Positions 24,314-36,300 of a DNA stretch of 60,000 nucleotides are shown here, piece by piece. The notes under the pieces were generated by a model. That model had not been told where the DNA came from. It saw only the letters and a program-made list of their open reading frames with translations, and made no database searches. A program made the position numbers and the translations under genes. Each line of letters begins with the position of its first letter. Position 1 is the first letter of the stretch. This DNA comes from Apostichopus japonicus. Its lineage: Eukaryota; Echinodermata; Holothuroidea; Aspidochirotida; Stichopodidae. The stretch lies in assembly GCF_037975245.1 (NCBI RefSeq), contig NC_092583.1, positions 9,462,764 to 9,522,763 on the forward strand. Direction: 5' to 3'.

Positions 24314-27300
24314 GTATATAAATTAGATATTTATTGATTTTAATACTACAGCATGTACGTGAACATAACTGATATTCTTTACTTTTCAGTCCACTCCTCT
24401 CACATGTGGGACAAATATACATCATACCGTGCAGTGCAAATATATCAAGCATACAACGTTTTAACACTAATTCTGACGACCTTTGTACAGTGTGCGCTCT
24501 AATGGAATGATGAAATTTTATACTTAACCATGCCAATTATTGACAGAGACTTATACAGGGAATGACTTGTCCGGTATCGCATCGCAAAGTGCTAATTAAT
24601 CAAGATGGGCAAATTGCGACACAAGTGCAAATAAACCAGGATCACAGTCAATATTGTCACTGAGTTTACATATAGTCTGATAAATACGGACTAGAAGGAG
24701 ATCTGCTAAATTATACCTTTTTTTTTTTTTTTTTAAGCAATTCTGTAGTTCGCTCTGAACTTCATCCAATCTGAATTACCGTGATCAAGGCAAAATTTTA
24801 AAATTTTGGGTGGTAGAAGTTTTTTTATATACAGGTCAGGGTTGTCACCACGCCGGGCGGCGCCGGGCGGTGCTACCCAGCTCTTAAAATTTCCGCCCGG
24901 TACTCAAGGTCAATTTCAGCCTTACCGCCCGGCACAAATTAGCCTACAGTACCGCCAATAAGTAACTTGGTAAAGATTAGCGCGATTCAGTGCAAAACGC
25001 AGCTTAACTGTAATTAACCCCGCTCCAAATAAAGGAACGCTACTTTCCCCGCACTCCAAATAAAGGAACGCAAATTCCCCTCGCTCGCTATTCACCACCG
25101 ACACAATGGGAGTGAACCGATCGATACAACGCTATTCATAGCGTGGAGGTAGCGTAAACCGATCGCTTGTAACCAACACACGTTATATGCATCACAATTG
25201 TTTATTGTAAACATCCAGAGTAGGACTACGAGCACGAGTACGAAGTTTACGAACTTTGACTGAAAGAAAGTTTTAAACGAGAATAGTTTCATGTTGAAGG
25301 GCAAAACCTTTTTATACATGTTTATTTTATTCCCCGATATGTTCTGGTTACCAGAAGTAATAAAAAGCAAGAAGGAAACTTCGTGCCTTATCCTTTCGGG
25401 GTAAAATATCATTTTTAGTAGTAACATTAGGCCTCGCGTTTTGTGTGGACTTTAGGCACATTAGGTTAGGAAACGTTGCACTGAGTACTGTTCGAAAAAC
25501 ATGTCGAGACAAGACTCGGTGCATTGGATACTGTTCGCTGTTTAGCTATGTAGAGACGTTCCACTGCCAATCGTTTCTTGGCGATTTGCCAAGTTTAACT
25601 AAGAACAAGTGTTTCATGCACATTGTAAGAATGTTGTACAGTACTGTAGCATGCAAATCATCAGACGACAGTCTGCTGTACCAATGATTTCCCGCGTACA
25701 GGTAAAATGTGAATTCCTTTTTTTGGGATTTAATGGTCATGCATGCTAAATGAGAACAGTGTGCATATGGAACATTAACACTGGGGTGAGTGATGTGGGG
25801 CAGTCTAAATACAAAAAATACCCAAAAAGATCCCAGGAAAATTCAGTGATCCACATGAAAAAAACAAAGGTATCTCAGGAGTATTTTGAGGATCAAAACC
25901 CTTTCTAAATGCCACCAATTTGCATGTAGGCACCATCAGGGTTTGAAAATTTTATACCCCTTCCCCAGGACGCGGATCACTGTCACAAATTACCCGGCTC
26001 TAAAAATGGTCTGGTGACAACCCTGATACAGGTATATGTTTTTTTTTTTTTATAAAACCTCCTATTGTATTTTTAATAACCTCATATTGTTTTTTACTTT
26101 TTTGTGTTGGTATTTTAGGATTATTGTTATTAGGTTATTATTTGTTTTCACTGTGTTTATTTCCTTTTTATCGTTTTTTGTTTTTATTTTTTATGAAGCG
26201 CTTTGATACTTTTTGTGATTTAGCGCTGTATAAATGACCTATTTATTAGAGTGAGGAGCAACTGTAGGTTGACTGGACAGGTGACTAAGGTCACAATGGG
26301 AGGTCAGTGTCAAAGGTTACCAGGCCACTCTACTAAACTCTAGACATAGTAGAGTAAGAGTGCAGTATGTATGTGTGTGCAGAAACAGGTAAGTGAGGAT
26401 GCAAAGTCAATTATGATGTGCTTGAGAAAATTTAAACTGCCTGTATCCGAAATAGGTTAGACTAGGCATTCAAGTAATGTAACGTGAAAGTCCAACCTCC
26501 TTTTTGAAGCATTCTAATTTTGTCTATTTTTTACAATTTATAATAAATACCATTCTTACAAAAACTGTGACAGGTAACATTTTTACAAAATGTCAAGAAC
26601 CAAATGAAATCAACCATTATTAGCTCATTATATCTTCATTTGGTGAAAAAAATCTGGGCCTTTCTAGTTTGAAAAATAAGAAAGATGGCCGCCCAAGCAC
26701 AAAAGCATTCGCAATTAAAATTCGATCAATATTTTGAAAGACACTTGGTACAGTACAAAGGCTGAACTCAATGTTCAGGTATCTTGATTATTATTGGCAA
26801 TTGCATCTACACAGCAGGCCTTGACACAGTAGCCCAAAAAATAGACATGAATTTCCTTTTATTTGTTTTTGGATCAGTTGGATGAAGTGGACTGGCATAA
26901 TCTGCCAAAATCTTTCACGAAGAATAAGGTTACAAGCGGATTCCAGACAGATGCATATTGAAGGGTGAAAAAAAATGGTTGGGATTTCCGAAAGGTAGGA
27001 GGTAGAGGGCAGGAGACCTAACAGAGGGTCATTAGGGGGAGCAGTGCAAGAATGTTCCCTGTTTGTAGGCTAGATATATATATATATGACCGTGTATACT
27101 CACTCAATAAGTCTTTGGGGCCTTCACACGCCTCCAGCCAAGGCAAGGTCGGTATCTCACCGTCCTTATTAGCATGTAAGAAGACAAAACTGCAAGAGAA
27201 AAGAAATGATCATCAAGGGTCGAAATATTATACATTTCCACGTTATTTCTATAAGAACAGTGTACAACGGTCGATAAATATTTTAAAGGGCACCCATTAA

Positions 27301-30300
27301 CGTGATGACTGCAGCTTGTACCGACGGATGAACATTGACCAACGGATCACCAATGGATCACCGACGGATCAACACTGAGGAAGGGAAATGAAATGATAAA
27401 CCTGACATTTCCTTTTAATGCAGAGCTCTCTCTTGCTGACCTTTCCTGACATTTTTTTAAAATCTAGTTGAACAAATCGCCGCCCCCACCTACCCTCCCC
27501 CCCAAAAAAAAAGGAGTGCATCACAAATGTTGCAAGGAAAGACAACTTTCGAGATTATTACACCCAGGAAACGTAAACTGGTGATTATTCAGCGACTACC
27601 ATTGGGTAATGACAACTTTGTCGCTAAGACACTTTTCAATAAATTAGTAATAAATAAGACACTGTACATAATCATCATATATGGAAAATATCAAAATACA
27701 TCTCTATTTTGTTAAATTCTTCCTCTTCTATCGGAAACCGAGGCTTGAAAGAGTGACTACTGTAGCTCTACTAAGGAACTGCCCTGTTATGGGAATTCTA
27801 GATTAAAGCTAGCCAAAACAGTAGGGTCATCCCGAGCCAGATCGGGCTCATGGAATAATGTCATCATGGCAGGCTCGCTTTTTTTACACTGTTCACTTAT
27901 CTTAATTATACATGATGAAAATGATAACACAAATGATATTTAATATCCCATATTTTCTGGGCCCCTTTCATAGGTTTGAATTGATCCTGGGCCCTGGTGA
28001 TAAATACCCCAGGAATACCCCCGTCCTCCCCCTTTAAATTGTCAGGCCTAAAAAACCTTTCACCAATAGCAATGCAATACCTGCTAAGTGTGTAGACATT
28101 CATGAAATGTCTGCCATTGCTATACTATGTATGGCTAAAATCAATTGAACAGCAAATGCCTTGGAAAAGAATGATATATATCATTCCGTTATTAATATCA
28201 GAAACAGGAATATGAAACTACAGAGTATGATAAACAGGAAACCGACAATAGTGAGAAAGTCACATCATCATAACTGATTTACAACATAAATTATTTTTTA
28301 TTTTTTTTACTTGATCAAATGTCGGCCATCCAAGCGAACAAATGCTCATTACTGTAAGTATTTATATTCAAACTTTTAAAAATTTAATATCTCAACTTCC
28401 CTTGCCAAACATGCAATTTAGACAGAACTATCCCTTTTTTCAAGTCAAAAAAAACAAAACAAGTCTAGCAGAAACTCAAAACCTTCAGTGAATTTCTAAT
28501 TTGTTTCCGCATCTTATGCAAAAATCATTTTTAATCCATCTTAAGTTTTTCTTTTTTTCTAAGTATATAGACGACATAAATATATACAGTACGATCTGAC
28601 TTCATAGGGGGACCTAAAGCAGCGATCCGCAAATGTTTTTAGGCCCAAGGCCTCCGTGTTTTTCAGGAGGACCGAGCGACAACCACCACCCAACCGTCAG
28701 AACCAAATTGCTCAGAATGCTTGCTAGCTTGGACTTCATGGTAGTTGACAAGCTCTGAAAACTAGATATGACAAGTTTTGATATCTAGACAAATTTTGGG
28801 AATTAATACTACTGTATACTGCTCTGTAAACTAATTTTTGGAGGTCACCCTGCTGTCATTCTCATGGAAGTAGCATTGTATATTAGCAATCATTCTTTAA
28901 ACAAAATTTGTTACTGGTTGAAAATCCAACATGCAAACGCCCATCAATTATTATCATTATTTTTTTTTATTCCTAGCTTCTGTGTTAAAGTATGAATAAA
29001 TAACTTTATCTCAAAACAACTCTCAATTTTGTCTGCATACTTTATATACAGTACTGTGAATTTGTGACCAAGTTCTACCTTATGAACCATAATTAATGAG
29101 TTACTTTATCTTGTCTATTTTCCAAGTAAAGGACATTTTACTTCTTTAATCTCTCTTTAAATATGTACAACTTTAATGAACTGTACTGTACTATACTGTA
29201 CACTATACTGACTGTAATATACTGATTGTACTGTACAGTACTGTACTGACTGTACTGTACTGTACTGTACTGTACTGACTGCACTGTACTGTACTGTACT
29301 GACTGTAAGTACTGTACTGTACTGTACTACACTGTACTGTACTATACTGAATGTACTATACTGATTGTACTGTACAGTACTGTACTGGATGTACTGTACT
29401 GTATACTGACTGTACTGTACTATACTGATCGTACTGTACTGACTGTACTGTACAGTACAGTACTGTACTGTACAGTACAATCAGTATAGTACAGTCAGTA
29501 CAGTACAGTACAGTGTAGTACAGTAAAGTACATTACTTACAGTCAGTACAGTGCAGTCAGTACAGTCAAGACAGTACAGTACAGTACAGTACAGTACAGT
29601 ACTGTACTGTACTGTACTATACTATACTATACTATACTGACTGTACTGTACTATTCTGTACTGTACTGTACTGACTGTAATGTAATGTACTGTACTGTAC
29701 TATACTGACTGCACTGCACTGTACTGTTTTGTACTGTACTGTACTCTACTGTACTGTACTGTACTCTACTGTACTGTACTGTACTGTACTCTACTGACTG
29801 TACACTACAGTAGTATCTATACGGCATACATACACTTGCTCATGTACTACTTTCCAACTTGCCATAAAAAATTCATCCAAGGGATTCCAAGGGGAACTGT
29901 TCTATAACAGCCTGAGAAATTATTGCCATTGCTAGGCAAAGGTTCACACTATGGGACATTGTCTGGTTCTCAGAGAGATCAGGGTTATGAACTTATGGTA
30001 TGATATCCCATATCAAACTGCTATATACAGTAAAAGTTAGCCTAGTCTACAGCATGCAAAACTTGTACACAAAGTTTTAAGTGCCTTTGAAATTTTATGA
30101 TGCCCAAATTTGAATTAATGCCAAGCTGTTCCAGCGAGGCTGTGCACTCTAATTAGTCACATATCAATACTGATGGTGGATCACGTTTTTTGTTTTATTT
30201 TCTTTATACCTGTCCCAAAAAAAAAAAAAACAAGTTAAGGGATTCCCCTTCGAGTTTTTTGCCAGAAATAGTGTACTGTTGAAGAACAGGAACACATATA

Positions 30301-33300
30301 TATGTGTATGTATGTATGTATGTATGTATGTATGTATGTAGGTAGGTAGGTAGGTAGGTAGGTAGGTAGGTAGGTAGGTAGGTAGGTAGGTAGGTAGGTA
30401 GGTAGGTAGGTAGGTAGGTAGGTAGGTAGGTAGGTAGGTAGGTAGGTAGGTAGGTAGGTAGGTAGGTAGGTAGGTAGGTAGGTAGGTAGGTAGGTAGGTA
30501 GGTAGGTAGGTAGGTAGGTAGGTAGGTAGGTAGGTAGGTAGGTAGGTAGGTAGGTAGGTAGGTAGGTAGGTAGGTAGGTAGGTAGGTAGGTAGGTAGGTA
30601 GGTAGGTAGGTAGGTAGGTAGGTAGGTAGGTAGGTAGGTAGGTAGGTAGGTAGGTAGGTAGGTAGGTAGGTAGGTAGGTAGGTAGGTAGGTAGGTAGGTA
30701 GGTAGGTAGGTAGGTAGGTAGGTAGGTAGGTAGGTAGGTAGGTAGGTAGGTAGGTAGGTAGGTAGGTAGGTAGGTAGGTAGGTAGGTAGGTAGGTAGGTA
30801 GGTAGGTAGGTAGGTAGGTAGGTAGGTAGGTAGGTAGGTAGGTAGGTAGGTAGGTAGGTAGGTAGGTAGGTAGGTAGGTAGGTAGGTAGGTAGGTAGGTA
30901 GGTAGGTAGGTAGGTAGGTAGGTAGGTAGGTAGGTAGGTAGGTAGGTAGGTAGGTAGGTAGGTAGGTAGGTAGGTAGGTAGGTAGGTAGGTAGGTAGGTA
31001 GGTAGGTAGGTAGGTAGGTAGGTAGGTAGGTAGGTAGGTAGGTAGGTAGGTAGGTAGGTAGGTAGGTATAAGTGACAGTGGTGGATCACAATAGCTCAAC
31101 CCAGCATAGCTGGTTTGGCTCAAAATAAAAATGCAACATTGCACTATTAGTTATTCCCTTGGATGTGAATGTTTACAAACTTGTCAAGTACTGTCGGTGG
31201 GGTGGAGGGAAGGAGGGGGGTGCCATCAATTCCCATTGTCAAATTTACTGTAGGCGCGCCTCTGATATTCCAAACTTACCGGGTTTGGTCATTTAAGAGT
31301 GACTAGCTACGTCTGTCTCCAAACAACCTTAGCACTCTGGTTCTACCCTACCTAGAATGAACTGGTAACCTTATTAACACTGAGCGCCCTCTATGACCGG
31401 AACCCCTCTGGTCGAATGCCATTCTTTCTCAATCTACCAACCAAAGAGTCACGAATGGTCATATTTTGCTCAGATTTCTGTGGACCCGAGTGAGAAGGAA
31501 AGCGCTAAGGTGTTGTGGAGACAGGTAAGCAAAGAGCAAAGTAAGCAAGAGAATATTTAACACTGTACTGTACAGTACTGTAGTTTTTCCCTTTGAATTA
31601 TTTCCTCTACAGTGCACTGGGACAATGAACGGTGCTTCTGCTAACAAGAAAGTAACATAATATCATAATTAATTTTCCAGGGGAAAAAAGGAAAAAAAAA
31701 GAAGAGAGCTCTGAAAGGGTTACAGTCTGAAGAGCTTGGAAATATTCGAACATGACCTTTTTTTAATACTGTATGTTCAGCAATTTCATCAAACCTACAT
31801 AATATATTGACTTTTCACAAGATGTTTCAAAAGTACATTAAGCTTATACCAATGATCATCACACTAGAACAACCTTAAACTTGACTCATTCTGTTATTAA
31901 ATGAAGGTTCCACAACCTCAGCAACGAGTAAAAACACTTCTATTCAGATCTCAAAATCAAAACAACCAGCCATTTGTTTTAAGGTTAGTAGTTAACAGGT
32001 TCATTTTTACCTATTGAAAAGAGAGTTGAATGACTTTTGAAACCTCATTATACTGTTGTATGTATTCCATTATAAATACAAACTAACCGATTCTCTCACT
32101 CTACAACCGTTTTTGGCAATCTTGTATAGTATAAACTAATAGCACAATTATGACGATGAAAACCCCAAACCGAAAACAAAGGCGTTGCGTTCTTTGCTAT
32201 TTGTTTGCTTGAAATGAAACCATGCGTCCCAATAACGTTTTCATCTCGCCCAAAATAATAACAAAGAACAGGATACCCTATGTTTTGATTGGAAATTTTT
32301 GTTGGCTCGATCTCTGTGAATAGGCCTTAAATTTTTATCGACAAAATACTACTGCACATGATCATGATCACGTTACGGCAGAATGATGGTTTAGACCCTA
32401 GAAACTGAATGCATAATGGAGCTCTGTTAGCCACAGAAACTTTTAAAACATATTTGTGGGGACTTTTAATATCTAATAGCATCATAGAACCGATCAAACT
32501 CAACTCGAAAAAAGCTGATTCCAATGTCTGTGATGGTAAACACATGTATTTCTTTTGATTACATGCCAATTTGTACGGCTCAGTGTCCTCACCAAACAAA
32601 ATTTGTGCCCTCACAATTGTGAGTTGTAGAGTTAAAAGAAATACTCAAACAAAGACTTTTTTTAACAAAGGACGAAACATTTTATGTACATCAGTTAAAC
32701 TTCTTTCCACCAGCAGTCACAATAACCAGTTGTTTTCTCACTAACAAAGGTCACAGAGGCCCCGGCGTGAACCGCTAGTGCTTGAACTTCACTACTACCC
32801 TGCATGCATTTAAATTTAAATTTTCAACACTCTTCTTCACGTTGTAAACTTTCCCCAAGACCCTCTAGAGATGAAGGGGGGGGGCTGAAGTATGCTTCTG
32901 CTCCAACTTATTCTGGTGGAAAACATCTTTCTGTTCTCTCATAATGGATCATCACCAGATAGCACCAAATTGCATCTTATGACCCCCTTAATTATTTAAA
33001 AACATTATCAAAGCAAAAGGGTTAATTTCCAAATTTTTTTTTTTTTCGCCCCAATTAAAAACATAAATATCGGATTGACTAAGCCCAATTTCTTGAACTA
33101 TACAGTTACGGTCAAGTTGCAAAATATAGCACCAGATTGCATCTAAGGACCCTTAAGTAAGTCACTGGGGAAATGAATACGATAGTCAACTGAACAGATA
33201 GGAGGAATAGTTTTAGGCTTTAGAGTGTTAAATACTTTTTACTTTTAAAGTTAGTTTAGCAGTAATGATATGAAATGATTCACACCTCTAATGGTACTGC

Positions 33301-36300
33301 TTTGTACATTAATAAAGTCAAGGACATTTCTTAAATGTACAAAGGAAAGCTCAATCCCTAATACCGACAATACTTCTTGAGTTATCAGTTTTACAAAAGT
33401 TTGACCTCTGCTGATCTCTAATGACCTTTGACCCCCCCCCACCACACACTGCACCTGTGTTACACTACCCAGTACATGCAGTACATACGCATGTTAAATA
33501 TTAACAAATGTTGTCTTTTATTTAAGTGCCATTCTCAGGAGACTTTCTAAATTAGCAAGTCTGACCGCTGTTCACCTCAAGTGACCACTGATGTCCCCCA
33601 AAACTGTCAAACATCACAATCTAATTTTTGGGGCGTATCTATAATGAGCATCCATTCTTTCAAAACAGTCGACCTCTGCTGACCTAGAATGACCTTCTGA
33701 CCAAACTCCGCCCCACGTAATGGGGTGGCAGAGGTCATTATGGTATAGGATATGGGTACAGTTTCAAAGATATTCCAAAGATATTCAAGTATTAATAAAA
33801 TCACCTTTTATCCAAAGTAGAGAAGTATGTGGGTATCCTCTCAACATCGTCCTTCCTGAGAACATTTGCAGGTGGCGGCGTCACTCTTCGTTCCGATCCT
33901 CCATTTTCGTTTACGCCCGATTCTCTCATGTGACTCTTTAATCTTTTCAGTAAAATGCCCTGCTGGTTCTGCTGCCTCTCGACCAACTCCGCATAGATTT
34001 CATCTGAGGTTTTTCTATCTGACTTTGTCTTGTGTGCCATGTGATGCCTGGAGTAAAATTATACCAAAATGGAAAAAAAAAAAAAAAAAAACATGACAAA
34101 GGAGAATATTAAAAAGATTAGAATGAATACCAAATTTGGATTTTCTTTGGAAATTATGCGAAAAAGCTTCTCTCTAAGAGCCAACAAATTTTGATGAAAA
34201 TGCATTGTACTGTACTGTATATATTTCAGGAGGTTGCCCAAATCAACTACTGGCGTATTCATTAAATTGCTAATTTAGGGTTGGCTTTCATCTTTTCATC
34301 TTTCAATTTTTCCCTGTTTCTTTTTTTTTTTTCTTTTTTTTTTTAAATATTGATTTTACTTTATTTACATGGACAGCCCTGTTTCAAGTCAGCTGTGAAG
34401 TTTGTCTAAATGTATGAGTACAAAATCCATGATTCTTTTTAGGAATCAAACACTCCTGTTAGTTCGATGACACTAAATAAATAAAAGATTGGTACACCCT
34501 TCTGTATAGTGCATATGCTATGTAGACTGTACATGAATCACTTTATTGTGTGTTTGATCCACCACTGAATTAAAAAAGGGTTGGCACTGCATACAGTACA
34601 GAGCGAACATCACCTTTTTGGGTGTTTGATGGACTATTTCCAGCAATACCCGAGAATTTACCAAATTTAGTTGAGAATTCATGCAGATTAATCTATTAAA
34701 ACTAAAGGTACCATCCTGGATTTCCACATCGAATTAAATTCGAGCAGAGAGTATTTTCATTTCATGCAGTTTTAATAGCAATTTTGTCTCCCAGACCCAC
34801 GTATGTTACCCATATATATATATTATAGTGTTACTGTACAGTATATATAAAAATAATCAAACAGGTTAACGTTTTTATTTTTTTTACTTTTTCTTCACAA
34901 TTTGAAATGGTTTTTAGTTGTGAATGCAAGGAATGGGTGCCAGTAGGAGGTTGGTGGATGGGGGTGGGGGGGGGGGGGTGGGTAGGGCAGGTCCAAGCTA
35001 TTGTATCCCTAGAAGCCAAATTTCAAACTTTACTGAAGCACCTTAAATGTGGTGTCATGTTAAAGCTGAATTATTGAAGTTTCAGATTTTCATAATTTTT
35101 TAATTTTTTTTTGCCTATTCGAACAATTACAGCCGGCTAATTTGCATAAATTCAAATTGCAGTGTGACGTACGGGACATTTGGAATCCTATTTCCCTGCC
35201 AGTAATATGAACTTATTGAATATAAGTTATGTGGGACATGATACACCCTTCCTTCCAATAATTTTGACATATTATGTTTGGGGGTTCATTAATTAAATAT
35301 GCTAATTAGCTAGTGTCCAAATACTGATGTCCCGTACGTCACAATTTTCAGCACTTTTTTTCAAGTTTTGATATGGACGAACAATTTTTTTTTGGTGATA
35401 TTCTGTAAAGTTCTAATTAAGAACATTGTTCAACAAAATCCATCCCAAAAAAATTGAAATAATATTCACAGCAAATCTAATTATCAAAATTAAAAATGTG
35501 ACGTACGGGACAAAATGTGACGTACGGGACATAGTGTGGTGGAAACCCTGTATTTATACATAATAAACATGCATGGGCTCCAATGGGGACCTCTACTGGA
35601 AACCTTCCAATGCTTACAAATTTATTTTGTTGAAAGCTGGTAGTTGCAACTTATAATCCCTGCATGCCTGAAGAGCACAACATGGCTTCAAATAAACTAT
35701 TGACCGATGACCACCAACAGCCCAGGTGTTGTTCAATAAACTATCGGGAAGTCAATTGTGTGTGTGTGTGGGATACAGAATCATCTACAATGTTATTTAA
35801 CATTGACATTGAATGAGGACGACTTCAAGATTGTTGAGTTTGCATTTCAACATTTCGTAGGCCTATTGTGAAGTGTGACTATCATGACTGTGCAACAATG
35901 TTCTTGTGTCCTGAACTTAGATAGAAGACATTGAGATTTTTAGTTACAAGTGTAGAGTTTCGCTTGCCCAATTTTTGCAGAGGACAATCACTCATGAGTT
36001 TGTTCAATAATCAGTATTATGTCTATAAAGTCTTCTTTGTTGTACTGGTTTCATAGATGAACATTACGTTGACGTTACTGTGGACATTTTGATATGTTTT
36101 GAATGGGATGGATCATGTTTCAACTTCAGGGTCAATAGTAGGGAGTATGATACGGTGTTGTACAGTATATACCGAAACAGTTTTGCATCAAAACTTTGCA
36201 TCGTGGATCATTTGTGGTCTAACAAAGCTAGAATTGATGTTATGAGTATTTGGTCTGGTAACCAGTTTTAGGTCTATAGAGTTTTCTTTGTTGTACTAGT

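Noticed and set aside
30338-31068. Telomeric repeat
   Set aside because: The unit is GGTA and not TTAGGG, and it lies inside a gene's intron.
30164-31144. 326- and 284-codon frames encoding repeated Tyr-Leu-Pro-Thr
   Set aside because: They are translations of the (GGTA)n repeat. A 4-base unit read in threes gives a four-residue cycle in every frame, and there is no splice or codon signal of a gene.
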